Positions 51,001-60,655 of a DNA stretch of 64,000 nucleotides are shown here, piece after piece. The position numbers were made by a program, and so were the translations under genes. This DNA is from Caryophanales bacterium UBA4682 (lineage in GTDB: Bacteria > Bacillota_I > Bacilli_A > RFN20 > CAG-288), in the NCBI GenBank assembly GCA_002404995.1, contig DHKY01000006.1, positions 124,001 through 188,000 on the forward strand, read 5' to 3'. The stretch's first letter is position 1; every line of letters begins with the position of its first letter. The notes under the pieces are model-generated. The model ran no database searches, was not told the DNA's origin, and saw only the letters and a list, made by a program, of their open reading frames with translations.

Positions 51001-52237
51001 CTTACATGGTGGCAAAGTCACCGATAGTGTTATCAGCAAGATCGGTTCGCTTGATACTGCTGCTAGGAAGACCATCAACTCCGAATTCCAGGTTCCGTTT
51101 GCCGATGGAAATAACCTTGATACCATCTATGCTGGTTCAGCTGGTTATTCCGATCATATCGTTGCCACCTTCTTCGTAAATCGTACGATTGCCGATTCTA
51201 GCTACACCATCAAGAATGTTAGCGGAGCAACTGTCTCTACTGGTAAGATCAAGCTTCTCAGGAGCTATGGTGGTACCTTCCAGGCTATCGATAATCAGGG
51301 TAGGCTTTACAAGTCCTGGCTCAATGAATCCAGGAACGTCAGCCGTGGCTTCATCGATATCGACCTCTCTTCCTTAGCCGAAGGTAACTACACGCTGAAC
51401 TTCTCCTTCACTCCGCTTGCAACAAACATTGCCCAGCAGAGCAAGGATTACAAACTCGTCATCGATAAGTCGACTGCTACTGCTTCTGGATACAAGCTTG
51501 CTACCACGAAACGTGGAACGACTCAGCTTTCTTTGAATACGGATGCCGACTATGTCTCTGCCGGCGGAAGCACGGTTACCACCAATGAAGGCGTTGCAAC
51601 CTTCAATGTCACGGACTCCAGGGAAAAGAACGACAAGATCTATGCCCAGCTTTCCAACTATGCTGGCAACACAACTGGATTTGTTGCTCATCCGAGCGAT
51701 TACTCTGTCTCTGTGATCTCTGAGGACTTAAAGAACGATAAGTATGACTTCGTCTACAGGCAGACCAATCTGGATTCCAACTACATCTACTTCGACGTTT
51801 CTCTGACTGGTGCTAAGAACGAAGATATCAATCCGACCAAGGATTACACGATTCTGATCCATGTCGGTGCCGGTCTGAACTTAAATGATCTTGAAATTTA
51901 CGTCGATGATGCGGAATCTGCCTTCACGTATGACGCAAATACCGGATTCGTTACTCTGGTCAGGCCTAAGAAGGCTGTCTCTGTCTCCAGGAACTATTGC
52001 CCGGTTGCCTTAGATGCAGCTCCAAAGACTGCTACGGAAGCCAACAACGCGGATACTCCGTCTCATGATTCCTCTAGCCAGCAGCCATCTACTCCGAGCT
52101 CTGAGCCGACTTCTGCTAGCGGAAAGAAGGGCTGCGGAGGATCGGTCATTGTTGCTTCTTCCTTAACTGGTGCTCTTGGCTTATTAGCCGCTGGATTAGC
52201 TGTCCGTGCACTTGGCAAAAAGAAGAAAGAAGACTAA
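48092..52237 (+). CDS. Lactocepin-like cell-envelope subtilase (S8)
   Basis: 1381 residues. Signal peptide at the N-terminus, an inhibitor I9-like propeptide (about 40-125), then the catalytic domain with D182 (IGIMDTG), H283 (VHGTHVA) and S647 (GTSMATP). A PA-type insert lies between H and S (about 490-590, KIAVVDRGSSTF ... IPVVFVF). Large beta-rich C-terminal modules follow, and the end is a Ser/Pro-rich linker, one membrane helix (about 1350-1370) and KKKKED, without LPxTG. It probably degrades external protein into peptides for the Opp system next to it. A cre-like site suggests repression by preferred sugars. Confidence 0.92.
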   Translation: MKKLFTVLSFGTMLALSAISYKTGSGLDLSEIAPEAEKSTYRITVAGDVKKNPYQARIEKNRVLNEIKYRLPADSYTITYDYDTLFNGFAIEVKNDAASQILKQITGVKSVELSHRYAAPEETSSYGTEDNGVSAQDASTSQYNQNKELKLKNYSAETRRVTKDILGSDAKRGKGIKIGIMDTGLYLNQVEGTSQRTALEQNPPKENGKSLLNAAAFKDLSDDEVASDGWHNKEEVSARFKDKNGTVKAPDFTYINKKIPFAIDVADVDNNVDPTGGTEDNVHGTHVASLAASNGDEFQGIAPEAQVAIFKVFGNNSSGATDASVSKALEYAAQRKLDVVNLSLGSDLDEFRSSTSTSTQNAIKACEEAGVIVNFAAGNAGKSTYAGDTGYSDWTTDDVETGILGSYALRDEKTNVIAASNPERAFFDSVMVVGGNAVSFSDQVTNRRGREDKDKYQTEHPLTELLGGEKQKELSYVRIGGYGDDTDYQAAEAAGHSVKDKIAVVDRGSSTFRDKATFAVKNEAAALIIINNVPGVTFNRNMDFNGYKPDIPVVFVFQSTGSYFGAANSEGKLTLAQNTVRESPSGGVYASFSSDGSDANLDISPTISAPGYQIIGAIQADKHGQTSDGTTIDTSYLYGYEYFDGTSMATPNLTGAFAVALSQHKDDADYATYKKNLSRIARSTADSLHDSSTEKQNASIRIQGAGRINVKRILDSGNYVTTELNKLDDGTTFGDAKAELANNGTLNTDLSQNKEAYIEIPYTIHNTSDKEQTYTPSLNLQIPLLRTQVTKAQYDKEDSTGNTKDTPESLIDQITRSVLDDAVTVTDDAYQGSSKGQVTVAANSTKSGTRKVRIDNLHYERKFTTDESFTESFSGTLREYFAKYFKNAGGSYVEGFLSFKNSASTADKNLDLNIPYLGFYGDYTKGDAVEPFSDEKEQNHVYTSELIDSRRKNLTGTYAKSKAYTGSTLALHGGKVTDSVISKIGSLDTAARKTINSEFQVPFADGNNLDTIYAGSAGYSDHIVATFFVNRTIADSSYTIKNVSGATVSTGKIKLLRSYGGTFQAIDNQGRLYKSWLNESRNVSRGFIDIDLSSLAEGNYTLNFSFTPLATNIAQQSKDYKLVIDKSTATASGYKLATTKRGTTQLSLNTDADYVSAGGSTVTTNEGVATFNVTDSREKNDKIYAQLSNYAGNTTGFVAHPSDYSVSVISEDLKNDKYDFVYRQTNLDSNYIYFDVSLTGAKNEDINPTKDYTILIHVGAGLNLNDLEIYVDDAESAFTYDANTGFVTLVRPKKAVSVSRNYCPVALDAAPKTATEANNADTPSHDSSSQQPSTPSSEPTSASGKKGCGGSVIVASSLTGALGLLAAGLAVRALGKKKKED

Positions 52238-52258
52238 TCCGATTCGTTTCTGCTAATC

Positions 52259-52294
52259 AAAAGGCCTGGCTGAATCTCAGCTAGGCCTTTCTTT
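52259..52294 (+). terminator. Terminator of the subtilase gene
   Basis: AAAGGCCT-g-GCTGA pairs with TCAGC-t-AGGCCTTT and is followed by a T-rich run. Confidence 0.85.
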
Positions 52295-52307
52295 CAAGGA
52301 AAACACA

Positions 52308-52688
52308 ATGAGGATTTCACCAGAAACAAAGAAAAAAATCATCACTTGGTCCGTACTGATCTTCCTATCTGTACTTTCCATCCTTCTTTGCTGCTTCGTA
52401 GCGAAAAGGGGGCTTTCCGATTGCTTTATTATCCCAGGTGCTGCTTATCTTATCTTTGCTGTTCTTGCCTTTATCGAACGTGCGGGAACGTTTGATATCT
52501 TTACTTACCAATTCCAGAACCTGGTGAACTCCTTCCGAAAAGGCTCACCAAAAAGATACGATAATGCCGGAGATTATAAGAGGGCAAAGAAGCGGCTTCG
52601 TGAAGGAAGCCAGTTTGACTATCTTCCCTATCTGATTCTCGGTGGCGCTTATTTGATTGTCGGAATTGTTTTAGCGTTTGTATTATAG
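52308..52688 (+). CDS. Small membrane protein, DUF3899-like
   Basis: 126 residues with two N-terminal membrane helices (about 10-30 and 38-58), a cytoplasmic loop with GTFDIFTYQFQNL and YDNAGDYKRAKK, and a third helix at the C-terminus. The G-x-FD-x3-Y-x-F pattern after the second helix and the three-helix topology resemble DUF3899. No function is known. AAGGAAAACACA precedes the ATG weakly. It sits alone between the subtilase terminator and the opp operon. Confidence 0.65.
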   Translation: MRISPETKKKIITWSVLIFLSVLSILLCCFVAKRGLSDCFIIPGAAYLIFAVLAFIERAGTFDIFTYQFQNLVNSFRKGSPKRYDNAGDYKRAKKRLREGSQFDYLPYLILGGAYLIVGIVLAFVL

Positions 52689-52821
52689 GTTAGAAAGCGG
52701 TATCATATATTGCTATGCGCTCTTCTTTTCCGGTTTTCCGGAATACCCTTTTCTGTTATGGTAAGATAAGTTGATAAATTGCCGTCCACTCTATATTTTT
52801 ATATTTAGGAGGAAAACGAAA

Positions 52822-55785
52822 ATGAAGAAAAAAACAATTAGGCTAACTAGGCTACCTCTCTTAGGAAGTGTTCTGCTTCTTGGCGCATGCCATAAGGAAG
52901 GAATTTCGGATTCTACTTCCAAACCGTCTTCTAACACATCAACAAGTGCAGATGATAGTGATTTGATTGTCACTTATGATGGAAATGAAGTCGAAAACGG
53001 TGCGAATCTTGAAATCACCGTTGGTTCGACCACTGGACAAATCGTTGTCGATGGTGCTAGTGCAACGTTCTCCTCTAGCGATGATTCTGTTCTTGCTGTG
53101 GACCAGCATAGTGGTCTTCTCAATCCGAAGAAAGCCGGAACGGCGGTCATCACGATAGATGGCGGAGCTTCTGGCAAACTCACATTGAATTTCACGGTTA
53201 AGGAAGTTTCCTTGGCAACAGGCATCCAGTCTTATGCAACGGAGAGCTTTGAAGAACGTGCTAAGATCTTAGGCTCTCTTGAGAAATATGCCGTTGATAA
53301 CTATCTGACTGGTATCACCATGTTCTCTAACGGCAGTTATGTCTGCTATAACTCCCGCTATGTTCCGACTCCGAAGGAATACATCTCCGGTTATGGCTGG
53401 GGTACAAGGCGTGAGGGTAAACTTACTGCTCCGATTCAGAACCTGACTTCTGGCGGTGATGCGTGGCATTATCAGATTGCAACTTCTTCGCTTCCTCAGC
53501 ATGCCAATGCTAGGAACGGAAGCGGCTCGGATATTTCAGATTTCGATGCCTATATTTCTTCTGCCTACTATGGAACCCGTCTGAATTCTCAGGCAGATGG
53601 TTACGAATGGGTTCCGGTTCTTGCGAAGGCAGACTGCCCTCGTCCGATTGCTATCGGCGAAAACGAAGAACCGAACGATGCAACTCTGAACCGCCGTTGG
53701 CGTATCTATGTCCGTACTGGTAAGGATGCTCCGAAATATGCTTCTGGTTCTCAGAAAGCCGAATATAAGAAATTCAATGGAACAGAAGTCAAACTTGAAG
53801 ATTATCTGACCCGTCTGAAATTCATGCTTACCCGTTATAACGGAAGGTACCGTGGTGCTGAAATCACCACCGGTGTTTCTGGTATCACTGGTGCTGCCAA
53901 TTACTACAACCATACCAGCCAGAAGTCTTCTGAGAATGCTATCTGGGATGATACGCTTTGGGATAAGTACAGGACTCAGACAAAGAATCTTTTTGTCGGT
54001 TCGGATAACAAAGGCGAATATATCGAATTCAATCTCCTTTATCCTTGCACCCAGTTCTATGCCAGGTACTATCTCTCTTCGAATCTCTATGCTCCGCTTC
54101 CGAAGGCTTTCTTACAGCTTGTCGGTACCGATTACGGGCAGAATTTAAAGAACGATAAGAATACGAATGCAACGGATACCACTCTTTCTGTTGGTCCTTA
54201 CTATATTAAGGATTGGAAAGCAGGCGATCATATCTATCTTGAAAAGAACACTGGCTATCATGAGACAGTCGATACCTTCTCCGATGGTACGACCCGTGAA
54301 ATCTATCAGATCAAAGGCTTTGACTGGCAGTTGATCGGTAGTCAGAACAGTATCAGCCAGCAGCGTTTCTTAAATGGTGAAACGGATTCCTATTCTCCGG
54401 ATAAGGATGCTTTGAAGAGCGGTTCCTTCGGTTCCAATGGTGTTGCTAACCCGAGTGGAAGCAGCGACAAGAGGTCTTGGAATAGCTATAAGACAAAAGC
54501 CGACTCCAACTTCAAGATCAATGTCAACGCAACGACTGAAGAACAATGGAACAAGTTCTTTGGAACCAACGGAAGTGTTTATAAACATGACTCTTCTGTC
54601 ACAGCCAGCCAGTATACGGTCTTCTATCTCTCCAACAAGCACTTCCTGAACTTCTTAAGCTACGGCTTGGATCGTCAGACCATCTGCGCTTCCCGTGGTA
54701 GGACTCCGACCCAGGAATACCTTTCGGATAACTACTTGATTGATCCTGAGAACTCTGTTTCCTACAACTCTACTGAAGCCCACAAGGCTGTCTTAGCCAA
54801 TCGTTATAACGACACCTATGGCTACAATGCTGATGCTGCTGAAAATGAACTTGCCTTAGCAATGGAAGATATCATTGCCAATAAGGACAAGCTCAAGACA
54901 AAGAATAACTCTGGTGTTGCTGGTACAAGCGCCAACCCGTATAGGATTACCCTTGACAGGAAATGGATGAACTCTGGCGATGTGAAGTCCTATGGCGATG
55001 TCTTTGATTCTTGGACGAAGATTGCAAACGACTTCCTTAAGTCTGAATACGGAGGAAGCTATGAGTTCCAGGTCAACCAGATTGATGGTACAGCTTCCTA
55101 TAATGATGTCTATGATGCTAGGAAACGTGGCGAATTCCAGCTTGGCTTCGGTGCTATTTCCGGTAACGCCTTAGATCCGCTCTCCTTCTTCGAAGTTCTA
55201 AAATCCGATAACTCTTCTGGCTTCACTCTTAACTGGGGACCGGATACTTCCGAAGTCTCAGATAGCATTGTCTATGATGGAAAGAAGTGGTCCTTCGATG
55301 GCTTATGGAAAGCCGGAACCACGGTTGCTGCCTTAGACAACGAAGGCCGTCTTGCTCAGATTAAGAACGTCTCTAATGGTGGAACCACCAAGGACGGAAG
55401 GAAGTATCAGTCTATTGATAAGGCTAACCTTGCTGTTACGTATGCTCTCTCCTTCAAAGGCTTCACCGATGCTGGTGCTGTTATCAAGGAACTCTTCATC
55501 ACAGTCGGTTCTAAGACCTTCTCCACTGCAAGTCTTAGCGAAACTGGTGCAACCGATAAAGCGGAAGTCGCTGCTATCTTCGGCGAACAGGGTGTTAATA
55601 CTATCACGAGCGCAAATCCGAACCTCAACGTTACTCTCACCAAGGTCTGCAATGCAGACGATGATGGCAACAGCACAGACCAGATTGTCCTGACTGTCTC
55701 TTACTCCATCACGGTGAATGGAATTGCTATCGATAGTGAAGAAACCATCAAACTTCAGTCCTATATCTCTGCAATTAAGAAATAA
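52822..55785 (+). CDS. oppA: Oligopeptide-binding lipoprotein OppA-like, with Big-like domain
   Basis: 987 residues from the ATG at 52822, which has AGGAGG nine bases upstream and begins the signal peptide; the longer frame from 52771 lacks both. Lipobox LLLGAC. Residues about 50-130 form a bacterial Ig-like (Big_2-type) module ending GLLNPKKAGTAVITI. The remainder is a family 5 peptide-binding protein (SBP_bac_5), much longer than the usual 550-600 residues, with an extra module near the C-terminus (about 860-985). It captures peptides outside the cell and feeds OppBCDF, encoded next on the same strand. Confidence 0.85.
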   Translation: MKKKTIRLTRLPLLGSVLLLGACHKEGISDSTSKPSSNTSTSADDSDLIVTYDGNEVENGANLEITVGSTTGQIVVDGASATFSSSDDSVLAVDQHSGLLNPKKAGTAVITIDGGASGKLTLNFTVKEVSLATGIQSYATESFEERAKILGSLEKYAVDNYLTGITMFSNGSYVCYNSRYVPTPKEYISGYGWGTRREGKLTAPIQNLTSGGDAWHYQIATSSLPQHANARNGSGSDISDFDAYISSAYYGTRLNSQADGYEWVPVLAKADCPRPIAIGENEEPNDATLNRRWRIYVRTGKDAPKYASGSQKAEYKKFNGTEVKLEDYLTRLKFMLTRYNGRYRGAEITTGVSGITGAANYYNHTSQKSSENAIWDDTLWDKYRTQTKNLFVGSDNKGEYIEFNLLYPCTQFYARYYLSSNLYAPLPKAFLQLVGTDYGQNLKNDKNTNATDTTLSVGPYYIKDWKAGDHIYLEKNTGYHETVDTFSDGTTREIYQIKGFDWQLIGSQNSISQQRFLNGETDSYSPDKDALKSGSFGSNGVANPSGSSDKRSWNSYKTKADSNFKINVNATTEEQWNKFFGTNGSVYKHDSSVTASQYTVFYLSNKHFLNFLSYGLDRQTICASRGRTPTQEYLSDNYLIDPENSVSYNSTEAHKAVLANRYNDTYGYNADAAENELALAMEDIIANKDKLKTKNNSGVAGTSANPYRITLDRKWMNSGDVKSYGDVFDSWTKIANDFLKSEYGGSYEFQVNQIDGTASYNDVYDARKRGEFQLGFGAISGNALDPLSFFEVLKSDNSSGFTLNWGPDTSEVSDSIVYDGKKWSFDGLWKAGTTVAALDNEGRLAQIKNVSNGGTTKDGRKYQSIDKANLAVTYALSFKGFTDAGAVIKELFITVGSKTFSTASLSETGATDKAEVAAIFGEQGVNTITSANPNLNVTLTKVCNADDDGNSTDQIVLTVSYSITVNGIAIDSEETIKLQSYISAIKK

Positions 55786-55805
55786 GCCGTTCCTCAGAGC
55801 CTATC

Positions 55806-56870
55806 ATGAAAAAACAAGTACCTTACTTACTTAAGTATTCAATACAGCGTATCCTGCTCCTCTTGGTCACGACCTTCATCATCCTCACCATCACCTTCTT
55901 CCTGATCAAGAGGCTGCCGGATGCAGCTATCTCCGGTAATGAAGCCGCGCAGTTCTCGTTCTGCCAAAGCCAAGTTGCCAAAGGCTATTATGTGGCCTTC
56001 AATTCCGAACAGTCGGGGCTTGGAAAGCTTATTATCAATCCTTACACGGATCCGGCTGGCTTGACTTGGTATTTCTACCGGAAACCGAGGGTCCAGCAAT
56101 ATGGTGCTTGGCTGAAAGGCATCTTTACCAAATGGGATTGGGGAACTTCCTCCGCAGTTGATCCAGGCCGTACCGCTAGGGCTATTATCGTAACCCGTAT
56201 CAAACCGACGATTCTTGTCAATGTCTTCTCTCTTCTCATCGCTCTTCCACTTGGCTTCGCTTTCGGTATCTGGGCTGCTTTGAAGAAAAATACGACCACT
56301 GACCACATCATCTCTACCCTTGTTATGGTCTTTATCTCTGTTCCGTCTTTCGTTGTCATCTCTCTTTTGATGCTTGGATTGTCCTTTAAGACTGGATGGC
56401 TTCCATCCCGTTGGCCGGCATCCTCGGCTTCTATCGGAGATTATGCGAAGGCTAGGGTTATTCCTGTCTTATCTATCAGTTTCGGTACGATTGCAGGATT
56501 CACCCGTTATACCCGTGCGGAGCTTACGGAAGTCAGGTCAAGCGAATTCCTGCTTCTTGCCCGTACGAAGGGATTAACGAAGCGTCAGTGCGTCATCCGC
56601 CATGCACTTCGCAACTCCATGGTTCCGATTATTCCGATGGTTATCGGCCAGTTCATTTCCATTCTTTCTGGATCTATCATCCTTGAACAGCTGTATTCCA
56701 TCAATGGTATCGGACGTCTTTACATTGAAGCACTGAACGCAAAAGACTGGAATGTCTTGCTTGTTGATATGGCTGTCTACACTGTCATTGGACTGGTTGC
56801 CAACTTAGCGGTTGACTTAAGCTATGGCATTGTGGATCCCCGTATCCGCAGGGGTGCGAAGGGAGCTTAA
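55806..56870 (+). CDS. oppB: Oligopeptide ABC permease OppB
   Basis: 354 residues with six membrane helices. The first helix is followed by a roughly 100-residue extracellular loop; the conserved permease loop is ELTEVRSSEFLLLARTKGLTKRQCVIRHALRN, partly quoted as ARTKGL and HALRNS, which is the DppB/OppB EAA motif. It pairs with OppC to form the channel. It begins 20 bases after the oppA stop. The next gene starts three bases after its stop, so it is part of a tight operon. Confidence 0.92.
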   Translation: MKKQVPYLLKYSIQRILLLLVTTFIILTITFFLIKRLPDAAISGNEAAQFSFCQSQVAKGYYVAFNSEQSGLGKLIINPYTDPAGLTWYFYRKPRVQQYGAWLKGIFTKWDWGTSSAVDPGRTARAIIVTRIKPTILVNVFSLLIALPLGFAFGIWAALKKNTTTDHIISTLVMVFISVPSFVVISLLMLGLSFKTGWLPSRWPASSASIGDYAKARVIPVLSISFGTIAGFTRYTRAELTEVRSSEFLLLARTKGLTKRQCVIRHALRNSMVPIIPMVIGQFISILSGSIILEQLYSINGIGRLYIEALNAKDWNVLLVDMAVYTVIGLVANLAVDLSYGIVDPRIRRGAKGA

Positions 56871-56873
56871 AGT

Positions 56874-58925
56874 ATGGAAGAAAACAAATACGAAGATTTC
56901 CGGCTCTCTTCTACAGAGAACAGGATTCCTGCCAATACGCAGGTTGATGAACTCAACGGAAAGAAAATTACTGCGGATGATTTTAAGCTTGTCCAGCAGG
57001 ATAAGAGCATCCATGATATCAAGTTCACGACAAAACCGACGACCTTTTTCAAGGATGCCAGGCACCGGTTCATCAAGAATCGCTCTTCTGTCGTTGGCGG
57101 TATTATCTTAGGTGTTCTTTTTGTCCTGTCTTTGATTCTGCCTATTAATGGTGTCATTCCTTTCGATATCTCTTCTAAGCATAACTATGAGACGAATCTT
57201 CCTCCGAAGATTGCCGCAGCCTCGAACGGTTTCTGGGATGGAACCCGTTGGCATAAGAACGAAGCTTATCCGTATGATAACGACGGAAACTATATCGGAC
57301 AGTATGCTTCTGATGACTATATTGTCAAAATCGACAATGTTCGTGAAGGCTATGGCGATGGCCATGCCGATGATGCAAACGGCGGATTTGTCCGTCTTGT
57401 CGGTGACAAGAAGGATAACGAAGAAATCCGTTATAGGTATTCATATGCCTACACCTATGATTTGAACAATACCTATACTTTATCCTATACGCTTGGGCAG
57501 TCTACGGATCAAGATGGCGTCAGGCCGGATTACTCTCTTCTCTTCTTTACGAACAACCAGTTCATTGCTTTAGATCGTACTTCTTCCTATCCGGCTATTG
57601 CCGAAAAGGCAACAGCTGAAGGACAGAAGATTTCGACTTATGAGACTGTCACCTTAAATGTGACGGATGTTCTCAAGAAGAACGAACAGGTTTCAGCTCT
57701 TCTTGGCAGCGGACACACAATCAAAGGTTCCTTCGGTATCAGGTTCTATACAAAGAACACATCGAGCACCGCTCTTTATCTTAAAGATTTTGCGCTCTCT
57801 TCCAGTTCTTCTTCCAAAGTCGAGAAACGTGAACTCGGCTATCGTTCCTTTGATGATGCGAACACGATGGTCGGAGAATCCAAAACAGTTGATGGAAAGG
57901 ACAACCCGCGCTATTGGACAACCAAAACCGATACGGCAGTCACTCCTTGCGATGTTATTACCAAACGTTGCGATGTCCTTTATGACGAATACCAGATTGC
58001 CTATGGATTGAAAGCCGACAGGCCTGTTGCCAGGTCGACAAGGAAGGACTGGAAAGAAAAAGGCTATATCACCTTTGACGAGACCAATCCGACCAAAGGA
58101 TTCTCTATCACAGAAGAAGGATCCAAACGGAATGATGTCTATGTCGTCTCTGTCGATTCTGCTACTGCAACGACCATCGAAGGTGTTTCTACATTCTCCT
58201 TGAAATGTACGGTAAGGAGGTATAAATACCTTGGCTATACTTCGATTCCGAAGCATCTTCTTGGCACGGAAGCCCAAGGAAAAGATAGGCTGAAGTATGT
58301 CTTCTCTGGTCTTCGTACTTCGCTTATCTTAGGCGTCATCGTTTCTGCCATCAACATCTTAATCGGTGTGGTCTGGGGATCTATCTCTGGCTACTTCGGC
58401 GGACTTGTCGACTTAGGCAGGGAACGTATTGTCGATATTCTCTCCGGTATGCCGTGGATCATCTTGATGACGGTCCTTACACTTAAGCTTGGACAGAACT
58501 TCTTTGTCTTTGCCCTCGCTCTCTGCTTAACCGGCTGGATCGGAACGGAATCCATTACCCGTTCCCAGTTCTACCGATATAAGAACCGGGAATACGTATT
58601 GGCAGCGAAGACTCTTGGTGCTAAAGCGCCTCGTCTTATTTTCCGTCACATTCTTCCGAATGCTATCGGTACGATTGTTACTTCTTCTGTCTTAAGGATT
58701 CCTTCTGTTATCTTCAACGAAGCAACGATTTCTTATTTAGGCCTAGGACTTAAGAATGCTGATTCTCTCGGTGTCATCTTATCGGATGTTCAGAATGTCA
58801 GGCAGAGTTATCCTTATCAAAGGATTGTCCCAGCTATCATCATCTCCTTATTGATGATTTGCTTCAACCTCTTTGGCAATGGTTTGCGTGATGCCTTCAA
58901 CCCATCACTGAAAGGAACGGATTAA
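56874..58925 (+). CDS. oppC: Oligopeptide ABC permease OppC with large extracellular insertion
   Basis: 683 residues against about 300 for OppC. The N-terminal cytoplasmic part and helix 1 (about residues 75-97) are followed by about 370 residues without membrane helices, expected outside the cell. The standard five-helix core resumes at about residue 475 (LKYVFSGLRTSLILG) and includes the EAA loop YVLAAKTLGAKAPRLIFRHILPN (key: AAKTLGA, HILPN). The insertion may contact OppA or the cell surface; I do not recognise its fold. It is translated from the ATG four bases after oppB. Confidence 0.88.
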   Translation: MEENKYEDFRLSSTENRIPANTQVDELNGKKITADDFKLVQQDKSIHDIKFTTKPTTFFKDARHRFIKNRSSVVGGIILGVLFVLSLILPINGVIPFDISSKHNYETNLPPKIAAASNGFWDGTRWHKNEAYPYDNDGNYIGQYASDDYIVKIDNVREGYGDGHADDANGGFVRLVGDKKDNEEIRYRYSYAYTYDLNNTYTLSYTLGQSTDQDGVRPDYSLLFFTNNQFIALDRTSSYPAIAEKATAEGQKISTYETVTLNVTDVLKKNEQVSALLGSGHTIKGSFGIRFYTKNTSSTALYLKDFALSSSSSSKVEKRELGYRSFDDANTMVGESKTVDGKDNPRYWTTKTDTAVTPCDVITKRCDVLYDEYQIAYGLKADRPVARSTRKDWKEKGYITFDETNPTKGFSITEEGSKRNDVYVVSVDSATATTIEGVSTFSLKCTVRRYKYLGYTSIPKHLLGTEAQGKDRLKYVFSGLRTSLILGVIVSAINILIGVVWGSISGYFGGLVDLGRERIVDILSGMPWIILMTVLTLKLGQNFFVFALALCLTGWIGTESITRSQFYRYKNREYVLAAKTLGAKAPRLIFRHILPNAIGTIVTSSVLRIPSVIFNEATISYLGLGLKNADSLGVILSDVQNVRQSYPYQRIVPAIIISLLMICFNLFGNGLRDAFNPSLKGTD

Positions 58926-58927
58926 TC

Positions 58928-60655
58928 ATGGAAAACGAAAAGAAACAGTCTCCGGTTATCCTTTCTGTTCAGGATCTCCGTGTGTCATTCAAGACGGATG
59001 AGGGATTAGTTCATGCTGTCCGCGGTGTTTCCTTTGATTTGCATCAGGGTGAAACTCTCTGTATTGTCGGTGAGTCCGGCTCTGGAAAGTCTGTTACTTC
59101 TAAGACGATTAGGGGTATTCTTCCGGCCTCTGCTATCATTGAAAACGGTAGTGTCAGGTTCGAAGGAGAAGATTTGACCAAGGTCGAGGAAAGCGAATTC
59201 CATCGTATCCGTGGCCATAAAATCGGAAGGATCTTCCAGGATCCTCTCTCTTCCCTGAATCCGATCAGGAAGGTTGGTAAGCAGATTACCGAAGCAAGGC
59301 TTGTTAATTCCAATCACAGGAAAGAACGGTTCGATAAGAGGATTTCCAAGGAAGAAGCCGCTTATAAGAACTGCAAGGTCAAGCGGAAGAGTAAGATCAG
59401 GGATGCCAAGAACAAAGTCCTGGCTTCGGATTCTTCTTTCAATGACAAGATTTCGACTCTGGAGAATGCTCTCCGGGATAAGAAGAACGAACTTTCTTCT
59501 TTGAAGAAAGAGGATGCAGCCTATGCCGATAAGCTTGCGGAGTACAATGCTTTGAAAGCGGAGACAGCGAAGCAGATTGCAGCTGTCAAGGCAGAGAAGA
59601 AAGAAGCTCACAAGCAATTGGCAGGTTTGGTTGCTGTTGCCAGAAAAGAAGCGAATGAAGCCTATAAAGCGGAATATCCGCAGTTAAAGGCAAATCTTGA
59701 TCAGGCAAAGCAGAAGGCGAAAGCCGAGAACGCCCTTTATAAGCAGAAAGCGGATGAAGAGCATGCTAAGAACTTAGCTCCTCTTAATGAAGAGAAGAAG
59801 CAGTATCTCGAAAATGCGAAAAAAGACTTCAAGGAATGGCAGAAGAGGGATAAGAAGTCCCGTCCTTCTTTGAAGGAAAAACTTGCTTCCTACAAGGCTG
59901 GCTATGATGAGATTGTTAGCAAGATAGAAAAAGAGAACGAAGAATATAAGAAGAACTTCAAACTGACCCGGAAGGAAGCCAAGCAAATCGCCTTGAAGGT
60001 CAGGGCTGAAGTCGGTATTCCTCAGCCGGAAGTCCGTTTCAATCAGTATCCGTTTGAATTCTCTGGCGGCAGGCGTCAGCGTATCGTTATCGCAATCGCC
60101 CTTACTGCCAATCCGGAAATCCTGATCTGCGATGAGCCGACAACGGCTCTGGATGTTACAATCCAGGCTCAGATTCTTGAACTGATCAACCGCCTGAAAG
60201 CCGAACGTCATAGGTCCATCATCTTCATTAGCCACGACTTAGGCGTTGTTGCTAACAGGGCAGATCGTGTTGCCGTCAGGTATGCAGGTAAGATCGTCGA
60301 AGTCGGTACGGCTAACGAAATCTTCTATGATCCTCGCCATCCATATACTTGGGCATTGTTATCCTCTATTCCGGATATTGATTCCCACGAGAAACTCGAA
60401 GCAATTCCTGGAACTCCGCCGTATCTTCTCAATCCTCCGAAAGGCGATGCCTTTGCTGCCCGTAACAAGTATGCAATGGCAATCGACTTTGTCCAGGAAC
60501 CTCCCTACTTCAAGATCAGCGAAACCCATTATGCGTCGACCTGGCTCCTTGATAAACGCGCTCCCCATGTCGAGAAACCGAAGATTGTTTCTCAGCGTAT
60601 CAAAGCCAGTTTACTTAAGGCAGGTGTGAAAAATGAATCAGAACTCGAAAAATAA
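58928..60655 (+). CDS. oppD: Oligopeptide ABC ATPase OppD with coiled insertion
   Basis: 575 residues against about 330-350 normally. Walker A GESGSGKS, Q-loop Q104 (IFQDPLSSLNP), signature SGGRRQR from residue 379, Walker B ILICDEPTTALD, H-loop ISHDLGV and the C-terminal oligopeptide-transporter region (PGTPPYLLNPPKGDAF) are present. About 220 extra residues of Lys/Glu/Ala-rich, predicted coiled-coil sequence lie between the Q-loop and the signature. The signature has R where MRQR is usual. The C-terminal cysteines of canonical OppD iron-sulphur motifs are missing. Confidence 0.92.
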   Translation: MENEKKQSPVILSVQDLRVSFKTDEGLVHAVRGVSFDLHQGETLCIVGESGSGKSVTSKTIRGILPASAIIENGSVRFEGEDLTKVEESEFHRIRGHKIGRIFQDPLSSLNPIRKVGKQITEARLVNSNHRKERFDKRISKEEAAYKNCKVKRKSKIRDAKNKVLASDSSFNDKISTLENALRDKKNELSSLKKEDAAYADKLAEYNALKAETAKQIAAVKAEKKEAHKQLAGLVAVARKEANEAYKAEYPQLKANLDQAKQKAKAENALYKQKADEEHAKNLAPLNEEKKQYLENAKKDFKEWQKRDKKSRPSLKEKLASYKAGYDEIVSKIEKENEEYKKNFKLTRKEAKQIALKVRAEVGIPQPEVRFNQYPFEFSGGRRQRIVIAIALTANPEILICDEPTTALDVTIQAQILELINRLKAERHRSIIFISHDLGVVANRADRVAVRYAGKIVEVGTANEIFYDPRHPYTWALLSSIPDIDSHEKLEAIPGTPPYLLNPPKGDAFAARNKYAMAIDFVQEPPYFKISETHYASTWLLDKRAPHVEKPKIVSQRIKASLLKAGVKNESELEK